Shown here in pieces: positions 1 through 9,228 of a stretch of DNA of 45,175 nucleotides. The stretch is from Muribaculaceae bacterium (lineage in GTDB: Bacteria; Bacteroidota; Bacteroidia; Bacteroidales; Muribaculaceae). Position 1 is the first letter of the stretch, and every line of letters begins with the position of its first letter. Location of the stretch: the NCBI GenBank assembly GCA_029061255.1, contig JAIDSL010000172.1, positions 1 through 45,175 of the forward strand, in the 5' to 3' direction. Below the pieces are notes generated by a model. That model was not told the DNA's origin. It did no database searches and worked only from the letters and a program-made list of their open reading frames with translations. The position numbers were made by a program, and so were the translations under genes.

Positions 1-84
1 CCTCATCCCTCATCCCTCATCCCTCAACCCTAATCCCTCATCCCTTATCCCTAATCCCTCATCCCTTAACCCTTAACCCTTAAA
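1..84. repeat. 7-base tandem array before mutL
   Basis: Twelve consecutive units of exactly seven bases, mostly CCTCATC with variants CCTAATC, CCTTATC and CCTTAAC, running from the first base of the window to five bases before the mutL start codon. It has no coding potential in the direction of mutL. It is one of several arrays in this window with the same period but a different unit. Confidence 0.9.
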
Positions 85-88
85 AAAG

Positions 89-1981
89 ATGGATCTCATC
101 AGACTTTTACCCGACTCTGTAGCCAATCAGATTGCAGCCGGCGAAGTAATTCAGCGGCCGGCTTCGGTAATCAAGGAGTTGGTGGAAAATGCTGCTGATG
201 CCGGGGCTTCTGACATTCGGATCTATGTAAAGGATGCCGGTAAGACCCTTATCCAAGTCATCGACAACGGCAAGGGTATGTCTGAGACCGATGCTCGCAT
301 GGCGTTCGAACGCCATGCCACATCCAAGATTAAAAGTGCTGAAGACCTTTTTTCTCTCCATACAATGGGATTCCGAGGCGAAGCACTCCCCTCTATTTGT
401 GCAATATCCCAGGTGGAACTCCGCACCCGCACTGAAGACTCCCAAATGGGCACAAGGATTATCATCAATGGGTCAAAAGTGGAAAGTCAAGAACCCTGCA
501 TCTGCGAGAAAGGGACTTCAATCAGCGTCCGCAACCTTTTCTTTAATGTCCCTGCCCGAAGGAAATTCCTTAAGTCCGATTCCGGTGAACTCGGGCACAT
601 CATGAGGGAATTTGAGCGCATGGCACTTGTCAACAATAATATTAGAATGAGCATCGACACCGGAACAAGGGTGATCGACCTTCGTCCCAGAAGCATGCTC
701 CAGAGAATCAATGATCTCTGGAAAAATAATCTCAACATGCAGCTAATTCCCATCGACGTGGAGACCGACCTGGTAAAGATACGGGGCTACGTTTCGCGTC
801 CCGAATTTGCACGCAGAAAGAATGCTCTATGGCATCTTATAGCCAACGGAAGGCACATAAATCACTTGAAGATGCATAAAGTGATCACCGGATGCTTTGA
901 GAATCTTATTGCTACCGACACCCAACCCTGCTATTTCGTCAAGCTGGAGGTGGATCCGTCTGAAATCGACATCAACATCCACCCAAGCAAGAACGAAGTG
1001 AAGCTTGAGAGAGAAAAGGAAATATTAAGTATCCTCGGGGCAAGCGTAAAGGCTGCCCTCGGCAAGTTTGCCGCTACTCCTCAGATAGATTTTGATACCG
1101 ATCTTGTGCCTGTGCAGCCTTCCGGAGCAGATTCTCCGGAGAATCCCGTCATTTCCGTTCCTTCTGACTATAACCCGTTTGAGATTACGTCTGATTCAGA
1201 CTTCATCCGCGGCACTGATGGAGTAAAAATGGGAACGGGAAATTTCAGTGCAGGTTTCTTCAACAGGCAGGAAAGAAGCTCCAATGTCAGAAACTGGGAT
1301 ACTCTTTACAATCGATTTATGAATCGACAGGAGGAAAACGTCAGGGATCAAGTCCCGGTAGAAGGTGTGCTCCCCTCTATTGATGAGAATCCGCGTCTTC
1401 CTGAGAAAGAGTGTTTTCAGTATGCCGACAAATACATCATCACGAGCACCCGGAGCGGGGTGATGATAATCGACCAGCACCGTGCTCACTTAAAAATACT
1501 TTTTGAAGACTGCCTGCGGAGTGTAAAGCGTATGGAAGTGACAAGCCAACGCATATTGTTTCCCGAGACCATTAGCCTTGACTTCGATCAGCAGGATGCC
1601 CTTGCCCGTGTGCAGCCGGAGCTGACGGCTATTGGTTTCTCACTTGAGTATGAAGAAGACAACAAATGGCAGATTGCTGCGGTGCCTACAATGATAAGCC
1701 AGAGCAATGCCAAGGAGACCGTCTTGAACATTCTTGAATCCGTGAGGGAAGAATCAGACACATATGGAGCCACTTCAAATCCGGTTGATGATATAATGGA
1801 AAGGATGGCACTTGTCATGGCCCGAAGTGCAGCCATCACACGCGGACACAGGATGACACCGGCTGAAATGGAGAATCTCGTAGGCCAATTGATGTCGCTC
1901 CCCGACCCATCGCTCACGCCATCCGGCAAGCTAATCTTCACCATCCTCGACGAAGACCGCCTCAAGTCCCTCCTCGGTTAA
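89..1981 (+). CDS. mutL: DNA mismatch repair protein MutL
   Basis: MutL couples mismatch recognition by MutS to downstream excision. The 630-residue protein has an N-terminal GHKL ATPase domain with the expected motifs in order: ELVENAADAGA (general-base Glu33, Asn34), DNGKGM, RHATSKI and TMGFRGEALPSI. It is followed by the transducer domain (HPSKNEVK) and a variable linker at roughly residues 330-430. The C-terminal dimerisation domain carries DQHRAHLKILFE from Asp462. In endonuclease-type MutL the consensus is DQHAxxExxxxE, and here a Lys occupies the place of the first Glu, so nicking activity is doubtful. Length fits the family. The start follows a 7-base repeat array, with AAAAAAG just before the ATG and no strong Shine-Dalgarno, as is usual in Bacteroidota. 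Confidence 0.97.
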   Translation: MDLIRLLPDSVANQIAAGEVIQRPASVIKELVENAADAGASDIRIYVKDAGKTLIQVIDNGKGMSETDARMAFERHATSKIKSAEDLFSLHTMGFRGEALPSICAISQVELRTRTEDSQMGTRIIINGSKVESQEPCICEKGTSISVRNLFFNVPARRKFLKSDSGELGHIMREFERMALVNNNIRMSIDTGTRVIDLRPRSMLQRINDLWKNNLNMQLIPIDVETDLVKIRGYVSRPEFARRKNALWHLIANGRHINHLKMHKVITGCFENLIATDTQPCYFVKLEVDPSEIDINIHPSKNEVKLEREKEILSILGASVKAALGKFAATPQIDFDTDLVPVQPSGADSPENPVISVPSDYNPFEITSDSDFIRGTDGVKMGTGNFSAGFFNRQERSSNVRNWDTLYNRFMNRQEENVRDQVPVEGVLPSIDENPRLPEKECFQYADKYIITSTRSGVMIIDQHRAHLKILFEDCLRSVKRMEVTSQRILFPETISLDFDQQDALARVQPELTAIGFSLEYEEDNKWQIAAVPTMISQSNAKETVLNILESVREESDTYGATSNPVDDIMERMALVMARSAAITRGHRMTPAEMENLVGQLMSLPDPSLTPSGKLIFTILDEDRLKSLLG

Positions 1982-2009
1982 CCCATCAAAGTTAATCCCC
2001 ACCCTCCCC

Positions 2010-2036
2010 GTAGGGACGCACGGCTCGTGCGTCCGC
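2010..2036. repeat. REP-like hairpin, copy 1
   Basis: A 9-base stem GGACGCACG / CGTGCGTCC with loop GCT, preceded by GTAG and followed by GC. Near-identical copies lie at 4950-4976, 7708-7734 and 36225-36250, each in a gap between genes. Such extragenic palindromes may stabilise or end transcripts; the function here is not shown. Confidence 0.85.
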
Positions 2037-2090
2037 CACCAGTATGGAACTTTCCCAGCCTCCCACTATCATATTCTTAACTGTCTAATA

Positions 2091-2185
2091 CAGGTCGGAG
2101 ACCTGCTGATAATGCCAAAACCTCAGGCTTCAGCCTGAGGCACCCTCACAGTATGAACAGAAGCCTCGGAGAGGCGCTTTATGGT
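2091..2185. repeat. Three-hairpin dispersed element, copy A
   Basis: Three hairpins in series: CAGGTC-GGA-GACCTG (2091-2105), CCTCAGGCT-TC-AGCCTGAGG (2121-2140) and GCCTC-GGA-GAGGC (2163-2175), then GCTTTATG. A second copy lies at 44828-44920. Between the copies two stem positions change on both sides so that pairing is kept, which points to selection on the folded form. Possible REP/BIME-type element. Confidence 0.8.
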
Positions 2186-2364
2186 ATAAACTTTACATTT
2201 AGAAAATTTCCAATGTAAACAAATTCACCAAATCTTTATCTCCCACACACTTACATTTAATTTTCAAAAACTTTCCAAAAAATTTCCGCCGCAAACTCTA
2301 TGTTTTTTGGAAATTTTTTACGAACTTTGTAGCCTAATATCAAACCACAATACAGCTTAACCCA

Positions 2365-4905
2365 ATGTCTGACCACGTTAAACAATACACTGGCGACGAG
2401 GCTTATCATGGAGCCCTTGGATACTTCAATGGTGATGAGCTCGCAGCCCGCGTATGGGCAAGCAAATATGCCCTTAAGGACTCATACGGCAACCTTTATG
2501 AAAGGACTCCAGACGATATGCATCATCGCATAGCGTCTGAATTAGCCCGCATCGAAAAGAAATATCCTAACCCTATGAGCGAGGAGGAGATATACGATCT
2601 TATAAAAGATTTCAAATATATCGTGCCTCAAGGAAGCCCCATGGCTGGAATTGGCAACAATTTCCAGGTCGGGTCACTCTCCAATTGCTTTGTAGTAGGA
2701 CTTGACGGACACCCCGACTCCTACGGGGGTATTATCCGCGAAGATGAAGAGCAGGTGCAGCTCATGAAGCGTCGTGGCGGTGTCGGACATGACTTAAGCC
2801 ATCTGCGCCCTAAAGGGACCCCGGTCAAGAACTCAGCAATCACATCCACCGGTCTTGTGCCTTTCATGGAGCGCTACAGCAACTCTACGCGTGAAGTGGC
2901 TCAGGATGGACGCCGTGGAGCATTGATGCTCACAGTCAGCATAAAGCATCCCGATGCCGAGGCCTTCATCGATGCCAAGATGGAGCAGGGGAAAGTGACC
3001 GGAGCCAACGTTTCGGTAAGGATCGACGACACTTTCATGCTCTGCGCTGAAAGCGGCACACCCTATGTTCAGAAGTTTCCCGTAAAGTCAGACGATCCTA
3101 TAGTCACAAAGGAAATCGATGCTGCTGCCCTTTGGCAGAAGATAGTCCACAATGCATGGAAAAGTGCAGAGCCCGGTGTCCTCTTCTGGGATACTATAAT
3201 AAAGGAAAGTGTACCCGACTGCTACGAAGACCTTGGCTTTGAGACCATATCTACCAATCCTTGTGGCGAAATCCCTCTTTGTCCCTACGATAGTTGCCGA
3301 CTGACTGCTATCAATCTTTATAGCTATGTGAATAATCCCTTCACGCCTGAGGCAAGTTTCGACTTCGATCTTTTCAAAAAGCATGTCGGTAAAGCCCAGA
3401 GGATTATGGACGATATCATCGACCTCGAAATGGAGAAGATCGAACAGATTATCGCTAAAATTAAGGCAGACCCTGAGACTGATGAAGTGAAATATACTGA
3501 GCTGCATCTATGGGAGAAAATCCGCGACAAGACACTCCTTGGCCGTCGTACAGGATGCGGCACCACCGGCGAAGGCGATATGCTGGCTGCCCTCGGGCTA
3601 CGCTACGGCACCCCGGAGGCTACAGCTTTCTCTACTGAAGTGCACAAGCAGCTTGCCCTTGCCTACTACAATGCGTCAGTCACAGCTGCAGAGGAACGTG
3701 GTGCGTTCGAAATCTATGATGCCGAGCGAGAAAAGAGCAATCCCTTCATCCTGCGTCTGAAAGAGGCTGATCCCGACCTATATGAGCGCATGGTGAAGCA
3801 TGGCAGGCGCAACATCGCTTGCCTCACGATAGCACCGACCGGCACCACTTCACTGATGACCCGCACTACATCAGGGCTCGAACCCGTCTTCCTCCCTGTA
3901 TATAAGCGTCGCCGTAAGATTGTGCCGGGAGATGAGAACGTGACTGTCGACTTCGTGGATGAAGTCGGAGAGGCTTATGAGGAGTTCCTCGTCTATCATC
4001 CAAAGTTCATCGATTGGATGCGCATCAATGGCATGGAGCCCAAAAAGAATATGACCCAGGAAGAAGTGGACGAGCTCGTCAAGAAATCTCCATATTTTAA
4101 GGCCACTTCCAACGATATCGACTGGATGGAGAAAGTTAGGATGCAGGGGGCAGTTCAGAAATGGGTAGACCATTCCATATCCGTCACAATCAATCTCCCT
4201 GCCGATGTCTCGGAGGAACTTGTAGGCGAGCTCTACATGCAAGCTTGGAAGGCAGGATGCAAGGGATGCACTGTCTACCGCGACGGTTCCCGCAATAATG
4301 TGCTCGAGGCTGTCAAGAAAAAGGAAGACGCCAAGCCCAACCTGATCCACACTCCCGATCATGTGGCAAAGCGCCCGATGGAGCTGGAGGCCGACGTCGT
4401 GAGATTCCAGAACAATAAGGAGAAGTGGATTGCATTTGTTGGCCTAGTCGATGGAAAACCTTATGAGATTTTCACCGGTCTTGCCGACGATGAAGACGGC
4501 ATATTCTGTCCGAAAAGCATCAACCATGGCAAGATTATCAAGCAGACTCTCCCCGACGGTCGCAAGCGCTATGACTTTCAGTTCATCAATAAGCGTGGCT
4601 ACAAGACCACGATCGAGGGTCTCAGCGAAAAATTTAAACCGGAATTTTGGAATTATGCAAAGTTAATTTCAGGAGTGCTTCGCTATGGAATGCCAATCGA
4701 CCAGGTGATTAAACTCGTTCAGGGACTGGAACTTGACTCCAACAGCATCAACACTTGGAAAAACGGTGTAGAGCGTGCTTTGAAGAAATATGTTCCAAAT
4801 GGCACTGTAGGAAGCGGAAAATGTCCGAACTGTGGAGCCGAGACACTTGTTTATCAAGAAGGGTGCCTTATTTGCACCTCCTGCGGCAACTCCCGCTGCG
4901 GCTAA
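2365..4905 (+). CDS. nrdJ: Adenosylcobalamin-dependent (class II) ribonucleotide reductase
   Basis: Reduces ribonucleotides to deoxyribonucleotides using adenosylcobalamin to make the active-site radical, so it works with or without oxygen. The 846-residue protein has the class II landmarks: the early cysteine motif SNCFVVGL, the active-site loop TNPCGEIPL (Asn298, Cys300, Glu302), TGTTSLMTRTTSGLEP and GCKGCTVYRDGSR. The C-terminus is a cysteine-rich ribbon (CPNCG, then CTSCG) ending NSRCG, which supplies the redox-active cysteines that regenerate the active site. Length is typical for the long NrdJ form. It stands alone with no nrdAB partner beside it. The next gene, malQ, begins 112 bases downstream. 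Confidence 0.96.
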   Translation: MSDHVKQYTGDEAYHGALGYFNGDELAARVWASKYALKDSYGNLYERTPDDMHHRIASELARIEKKYPNPMSEEEIYDLIKDFKYIVPQGSPMAGIGNNFQVGSLSNCFVVGLDGHPDSYGGIIREDEEQVQLMKRRGGVGHDLSHLRPKGTPVKNSAITSTGLVPFMERYSNSTREVAQDGRRGALMLTVSIKHPDAEAFIDAKMEQGKVTGANVSVRIDDTFMLCAESGTPYVQKFPVKSDDPIVTKEIDAAALWQKIVHNAWKSAEPGVLFWDTIIKESVPDCYEDLGFETISTNPCGEIPLCPYDSCRLTAINLYSYVNNPFTPEASFDFDLFKKHVGKAQRIMDDIIDLEMEKIEQIIAKIKADPETDEVKYTELHLWEKIRDKTLLGRRTGCGTTGEGDMLAALGLRYGTPEATAFSTEVHKQLALAYYNASVTAAEERGAFEIYDAEREKSNPFILRLKEADPDLYERMVKHGRRNIACLTIAPTGTTSLMTRTTSGLEPVFLPVYKRRRKIVPGDENVTVDFVDEVGEAYEEFLVYHPKFIDWMRINGMEPKKNMTQEEVDELVKKSPYFKATSNDIDWMEKVRMQGAVQKWVDHSISVTINLPADVSEELVGELYMQAWKAGCKGCTVYRDGSRNNVLEAVKKKEDAKPNLIHTPDHVAKRPMELEADVVRFQNNKEKWIAFVGLVDGKPYEIFTGLADDEDGIFCPKSINHGKIIKQTLPDGRKRYDFQFINKRGYKTTIEGLSEKFKPEFWNYAKLISGVLRYGMPIDQVIKLVQGLELDSNSINTWKNGVERALKKYVPNGTVGSGKCPNCGAETLVYQEGCLICTSCGNSRCG

Positions 4906-4916
4906 AATATATGGAA

Positions 4917-4936
4917 GGGAGGCTTCCCAGCCTCCC
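4917..4936. terminator. Hairpin after nrdJ
   Basis: GGGAGGCT / AGCCTCCC with loop TCCC, 11 bases after the nrdJ stop and just before a REP-like hairpin. There is no T-run after it, so it may be a 3'-end stabiliser rather than a classic intrinsic terminator. A related TTCCCAGCCTCCC string occurs near 2052. Confidence 0.45.
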
Positions 4937-4949
4937 CCCACAGAGACCC

Positions 4950-4976
4950 GTAGGGACGCACGGCTCGTGCGTCCGC
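4950..4976. repeat. REP-like hairpin, copy 2
   Basis: Same 9-base stem and GCT loop as the copy at 2010. It lies between nrdJ and malQ. It is open in the malQ frame, which makes malQ look 62 codons longer than it is. Confidence 0.85.
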
Positions 4977-5017
4977 TGATCGACAAAACACCTGAAAACC
5001 TGAAAACTCCAACACCC

Positions 5018-7696
5018 ATGAAGATCAAAATCCATATAGATTATCACACCCAATGGGGCGAAGCCGTATATATCTGCGGTTCAATCCCCCAGCTTGGCGG
5101 CAACGATCCTTTGAAAGCCCCCATGCTCGAAATGACTGCTCCTGACCTTTGGACAGCTTCTTTTGATGTGCCCGCTACCTTGAAGACTTTCACCTACCGC
5201 TTCATAGTGAAGGCAGAAGGCAAGGAATGGAGAGAGGAATGGGGTGCACCCCATCGTTTTGAAGCAGGGAAAGACATTGCTGTTTATGATATCCATGCAT
5301 TTTGGCAGGATGTCCCCAACGACAAACCTTATTATTCATCGGCATTTGTCGATGGAATGCTGAGCCGGAATTTCCGTGATCAGCCTATATCGCCGAAGGG
5401 CAATTCTGTGCTCTTTAAGGTGATGGCTCCTATGGTGAAGCCCGATGAAGTGCTTGCCATCAGCGGTGAGCCTCGCTCTTTGGGCGCATGGAATCCGGAG
5501 AAGGCTTTGACATTCAATGATGCTCGCTATCCTATATGGGAAGTGGCTATTGATATGACTGATGTCAAGCTTCCTTTCGAATATAAGTTTGTCATCCTCG
5601 ATAAGAAGACACGAAAGGTTGTCGATTGGGAAGCAAGAGACAACCGCAGGCTTGATTTCTTCCCCAAGGTAAAGGGAACGGCCCTCATCTTCGATGGTCT
5701 TCGTTTCGAAAATCCACGTAAGTCTTGGAAAGGAGCCGGCACCGCCATACCGGTATTTTCACTCCGCTCAAATGAGGATGCCGGTGTAGGTGATTTCTAT
5801 GATCTTAAGAAGATGGTAGACTGGTGTGTGAAAACAGGGCAGAAAATCGTTCAGGTTCTCCCTATCAACGATACCACCAAGACTTGTACATGGACTGACT
5901 CATATCCCTATAGTGCTAATTCGACTTTCGCACTCCATCCCATGTATCTCCGCCTTAAGGCAGTGGGAGCAATAAAAGATAAGGAACGCCGCGACTATTA
6001 CACTGCAGAGATTGCAAAACTCAATGAGCTGCCTCAGATTGACTATGAAGCTGTCAATGACCTTAAGAATGCATACCTCCACGAGATCTACGCCGAGCAG
6101 GGCAAAACGACCCGTGAGAGCGCTGAATACAAGAAGTTTGTTGAGCGTAACGAATACTGGCTCCGCTCCTATGCGGCTTGGTCTGTTCTTCGCGATCATT
6201 TCCACACCGCTGATAATTCCCAATGGGGAGAGTATGCCAAATATGATGAAAAGAAAGTTGATGCATTCATAGCTGCTCATGAAAACGACATTTTGTATTA
6301 CTACTATGTCCAGTATCATCTTGATCGTCAGCTTCGCGAGGTTCGCGACTATGCGCATCAGCATGGAATTGTTTTGAAAGGAGACATTCCAATTGGTATC
6401 GGTAGAGAAAGTGTTGATGCTTGGAAAGATCCTCGTTTATTCAATATGGACTGTCAGGCTGGTGCTCCACCGGATGATTTCTCAATCCTGGGTCAGAACT
6501 GGGGATTCCCCACCTACAACTGGGATGAGATGGCAAAGGATGGCTTTCAGTGGTGGAAACGTCGTTTCCAGAAGATGGCTGAATATTTTGATGCTTACCG
6601 TATCGACCATATTCTCGGCTTCTTCCGCATATGGCAGATTCCGATGACGGCTGTCCATGGTCTCCTTGGCTACTTTAATCCCGCTCTCCCCTTCTCTCCC
6701 GAAGAATTAAAGAATAGCTATGATTTCTGGATCAATCCCGACATCCAGGCTCACCCATACATCATGGAGTGGATGCTTGGTGATTTCTTTGGTGAATACA
6801 CTGAAGAGGTGAAACACGAGTATCTTGATGAAATCAGCGCAGGACGCTATCGCCTCAAAGAATTTGTTGACAATCAGCGTAAGGTTGTCGACCATTTCTC
6901 CCGCCTTGCTCCTGATGCTAAGAACACCCGCATCAAGGATGCCCTTATGGGCCTGATTGATGATGTTCTTTTCATCGAGGATCCATATCAGAAGGGACAC
7001 TATCATCCGAGGATTTCTGCACAGTTCACTTATCAGTTCCGCGCCCTCACTGACTACGAGCGCTGGTGCTTCAACCGACTGTACAACGATTTCTTCTACC
7101 ATCGTATGAATGATTTCTGGTATGGCAAGGCAATGTGGAAGCTTCCGCCGCTGCTCGATTCCACCGGTATGCTCACATGTGCAGAGGATCTGGGTATGAT
7201 ACCCGACTGCGTGCCGGAGGTAATGAAGCGTCTGCAGATTCTCGCCCTCGAGATCCAGCGCATGCCAAAGGATCCAAAAGTTGAGTTTGGTGAGACATGG
7301 CGTTATCCCTACTATAGCGTGTGCACCACCTCCACCCACGATATGGATGGCATACGCGCATGGTGGGAACAGGATCCGGAAGCTACTCAACGTTTCTTCA
7401 ACTACGTCCTCAAGGAGCCAGGACAGGCCCCTGCATACGCTGAGCCATGGATATGCGGCAAGATTGTCGACTTGCACTTAAAATCTCCATCCATGCTCTG
7501 CATCCTTCCGCTTCAGGATTGGCTCAGCACCGACGGCAGCCTTCGTCGTGACAATCCTCACGACGAACTCATCAACATCCCGGCAAACTCCCAGCACTAC
7601 TGGCGCTATCGCATGCATCTCCCGATGGAGACCCTCCTCGCCGCCGACAGCTTCAACGCCGGCCTTGCCGCCTGGATCGCCGAATCCTCCAGATAA
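5018..7696 (+). CDS. malQ: 4-alpha-glucanotransferase with two N-terminal starch-binding domains
   Basis: GH77 amylomaltase that transfers alpha-1,4-glucan segments in maltodextrin and glycogen metabolism in the cytoplasm. Two CBM20-like domains come first (about residues 1-100 and 120-230; WGEAVYICGSIPQLG and the GAWNPEKA region), then the GH77 barrel. The likely catalytic residues are Asp530 (YRIDHILGFFRIW), Glu723 (CAEDLGMIP) and Asp775 (STHDMDG). I place the start at the ATG in MKIKIHIDYHTQWG, giving 892 residues. The frame is open further upstream to 4832, but that stretch runs through a repeat hairpin and the end of nrdJ and has no CBM20 match. CBM20-CBM20-GH77 is the usual Bacteroidales architecture. 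A strong terminator follows. Confidence 0.95.
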   Translation: MKIKIHIDYHTQWGEAVYICGSIPQLGGNDPLKAPMLEMTAPDLWTASFDVPATLKTFTYRFIVKAEGKEWREEWGAPHRFEAGKDIAVYDIHAFWQDVPNDKPYYSSAFVDGMLSRNFRDQPISPKGNSVLFKVMAPMVKPDEVLAISGEPRSLGAWNPEKALTFNDARYPIWEVAIDMTDVKLPFEYKFVILDKKTRKVVDWEARDNRRLDFFPKVKGTALIFDGLRFENPRKSWKGAGTAIPVFSLRSNEDAGVGDFYDLKKMVDWCVKTGQKIVQVLPINDTTKTCTWTDSYPYSANSTFALHPMYLRLKAVGAIKDKERRDYYTAEIAKLNELPQIDYEAVNDLKNAYLHEIYAEQGKTTRESAEYKKFVERNEYWLRSYAAWSVLRDHFHTADNSQWGEYAKYDEKKVDAFIAAHENDILYYYYVQYHLDRQLREVRDYAHQHGIVLKGDIPIGIGRESVDAWKDPRLFNMDCQAGAPPDDFSILGQNWGFPTYNWDEMAKDGFQWWKRRFQKMAEYFDAYRIDHILGFFRIWQIPMTAVHGLLGYFNPALPFSPEELKNSYDFWINPDIQAHPYIMEWMLGDFFGEYTEEVKHEYLDEISAGRYRLKEFVDNQRKVVDHFSRLAPDAKNTRIKDALMGLIDDVLFIEDPYQKGHYHPRISAQFTYQFRALTDYERWCFNRLYNDFFYHRMNDFWYGKAMWKLPPLLDSTGMLTCAEDLGMIPDCVPEVMKRLQILALEIQRMPKDPKVEFGETWRYPYYSVCTTSTHDMDGIRAWWEQDPEATQRFFNYVLKEPGQAPAYAEPWICGKIVDLHLKSPSMLCILPLQDWLSTDGSLRRDNPHDELINIPANSQHYWRYRMHLPMETLLAADSFNAGLAAWIAESSR

Positions 7697-7707
7697 TCTC
7701 CAACACT

Positions 7708-7734
7708 GTAGGGACGCACGGCTCGTGCGTCCGC
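7708..7734. repeat. REP-like hairpin, copy 3
   Basis: Same GGACGCACG / CGTGCGTCC stem and GCT loop as the copies at 2010 and 4950, between the malQ stop and its terminator. Confidence 0.85.
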
Positions 7735-7750
7735 CTGCAAAGAAATACCA

Positions 7751-7786
7751 AAGCTCTTGGAAATCTGATTTCCAAGAGCTTTTTTA
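7751..7786 (+). terminator. Rho-independent terminator of malQ
   Basis: AAGCTCTTGGAAATC, a single T, then its exact complement GATTTCCAAGAGCTT, followed by TTTT. This is a near-perfect stem of at least 13 pairs with a T-tract. Confidence 0.9.
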
Positions 7787-7809
7787 GTGTACTCCCCCAT
7801 CGTACCCCT

Positions 7810-7837
7810 CTTAAGACTTAAGACTCAAGACTTAAGA
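7810..7837. repeat. 7-base tandem array at the 3' end of the DUF1015 gene
   Basis: Four units (CTTAAGA, CTTAAGA, CTCAAGA, CTTAAGA) with an exact seven-base period, ending two bases from the minus-strand stop codon. Confidence 0.8.
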
Positions 7838-7839
7838 TT

Positions 7840-9084
7840 TCAATCCAACTTATGTATCACCAACCCAGACCTCAACTTCGGCTCAAACCAAGTAGTCTTG
7901 GGCGGCATAATATTCCCACTGTCTGCAATCGCGATAAGCTGGTCCATAGTCACCGGATAAAGTGCGAGAGCCATCTTCATCTCTCCGCTGTCAACACGAC
8001 GCTTCAGCTCCTCCAGACCACGGATGCCCCCCACGAAATCGATTCTCTTGTCGCTGCGAAGATCAGTGATGCCAAGGATATCGCGCAGAATAAGATCAGA
8101 AGAAACAGTCACATCAAGCACTCCGATTGGATCTGCATCATTATATGTTCCCTCCTTAGCTGTGAGCGAATACCACTTGCCGCCGAGATATAGGGCAAAA
8201 TTATGAAGTCCGGCAGGATGATAAGTCTCCTCCCCTTTCTCATCCACTATAAAGTTTTCAGCAAGTTTAGCAAGGAACTCCTCATCAGAAAGACCGTTAA
8301 GATCCTTCACCACACGGTTATAATCTATGATGCGCAGATGAGAAGCGGGGAAAGCGACAGCCATAAAATAATTATATTCCTCATCTCCTTTATGGTCAGG
8401 ATTATTCTTGGCCTTCTCATTGCCCACAAGAGCTGCCGCTGCACTGCGGTGATGACCGTCAGCTATGTAGAGAGCCTCAATCTTTTCGAATTCCTTCGTG
8501 ATAGTGTCGATGGTAACATCATCATCAATCACCCAAAAAGTATGGCCGAAACCGTCAGGCGCTACAAAATCATATTCCGGTTCACTCTTCGTCACGTCAC
8601 GAATGATCTGCTCAAGAGTCTCATTGTCAGGGAAAGCGAAGAATACCGGCTCGATATTGGCGTTATTGCAGCGCACGTGCTTCATGCGGTCCTCTTCCTT
8701 GTCGCGGCGCGTCAGCTCATGCTTCTTAATGCGTCCGTTCATATAATCATCGACCCATGCACCGACCACAAAACCATACTGCGTGCGTCCATCCATGGTC
8801 TGCGCATAGATATAATAATTTTCCTTCTCATCCTGAATGAGCCAACCCTTCTCCTGGAAATTCATGAAGTTTTCCACAGCCTTGTCATAGACATCGGGAT
8901 GATGCTCATCGAAACCGGGCTCGAAATCTATCTCAGGTTTGATGATATGATAGAGCGACTTCTCGTTGCCCTCAGCCTCCTTACGGGCCTCTTCGGAATT
9001 AAGCACATCATACGGTCGTGATGCCACCTGTTCCACCAAATGCTTAGGCGGGCGTACTCCCTTGAAAGGTTTTACTTTAGCCAT
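7840..9084 (-). CDS. DUF1015 family protein
   Basis: A 414-residue protein that I recognise as the DUF1015 family from its opening (VKPFKGVRPP, then SRPYDVLNSEEA), HELTRRDKEEDRMKH, the histidine-rich core IADGHHRSAAAL and the C-terminal LYPVTMDQLIAIADSGNIMPPKTTWFEPK region. There are no signal peptide or membrane segments, so it should be cytoplasmic. The biochemical role is not established. In many genomes DUF1015 genes lie beside serine-biosynthesis genes (serA/serC), but here the neighbour is a Fur-family gene. A 7-base repeat array sits just before its start (9101-9156) and another just after its stop. Confidence 0.9.
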   Translation of the reverse strand: MAKVKPFKGVRPPKHLVEQVASRPYDVLNSEEARKEAEGNEKSLYHIIKPEIDFEPGFDEHHPDVYDKAVENFMNFQEKGWLIQDEKENYYIYAQTMDGRTQYGFVVGAWVDDYMNGRIKKHELTRRDKEEDRMKHVRCNNANIEPVFFAFPDNETLEQIIRDVTKSEPEYDFVAPDGFGHTFWVIDDDVTIDTITKEFEKIEALYIADGHHRSAAAALVGNEKAKNNPDHKGDEEYNYFMAVAFPASHLRIIDYNRVVKDLNGLSDEEFLAKLAENFIVDEKGEETYHPAGLHNFALYLGGKWYSLTAKEGTYNDADPIGVLDVTVSSDLILRDILGITDLRSDKRIDFVGGIRGLEELKRRVDSGEMKMALALYPVTMDQLIAIADSGNIMPPKTTWFEPKLRSGLVIHKLD

Positions 9085-9100
9085 GATATTAAGTATTTAA

Positions 9101-9156
9101 GTTATTAGTTATCAGTCATCAGTTTTTAGTTGTCAGTTTTCAGTCATCAGTTAGCG
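9101..9156. repeat. 7-base tandem array upstream of the DUF1015 gene
   Basis: Eight units in strict seven-base register (GTTATTA, GTTATCA, GTCATCA, GTTTTTA, GTTGTCA, GTTTTCA, GTCATCA, GTTAGCG). On the minus strand it ends about 16 bases before the DUF1015 start codon, so it would be part of the leader of that gene. Confidence 0.85.
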
Positions 9157-9186
9157 ATCATCGGATTCAACTGTCAATTACTAAGT

Positions 9187-9228
9187 TCTTGACCCTTGAC
9201 TCTTAACTCTTGACTCTTGACCCTTCAG
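9187..9228. repeat. 7-base tandem array across the fur stop codon
   Basis: Units CTTGACC, CTTGACT, CTTAACT, CTTGACT, CTTGACC and CTTCAGA. The array spans the stop codon of the Fur gene and encodes its last residues (EGSRVKS). Confidence 0.8.

Larger units (their letters stand above)
1982..2364. other. Intergenic region mutL-nrdJ with repeats
   Basis: No gene seen. The stretch holds a REP-like hairpin (2010-2036), a three-hairpin repeat (2091-2185), an 8-base inverted repeat TTTACATT/AATGTAAA (2192-2199 and 2212-2219), and an AT-rich region before nrdJ. I could not find a clean TTTG/TAnnTTTG promoter. The inverted repeat could be a regulator site for nrdJ (inference only). Confidence 0.6.

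Noticed and set aside
1..84. Telomere-like repeat or chromosome end
   Set aside because: The C-rich heptamers look telomere-like, but similar seven-base arrays with other units occur in many inner spacers, so this is a spacer array.
4832..5017. Upstream extension of the malQ reading frame
   Set aside because: It overlaps the end of nrdJ, runs through a hairpin and a REP-like repeat, and has no CBM20 similarity; the ATG at 5018 fits the family.
8203..9021. Plus-strand open frame of 272 codons opposite the DUF1015 gene
   Set aside because: Antisense shadow rich in Ile, Leu and His, without domain or ribosome site, while the minus-strand frame matches a known family.
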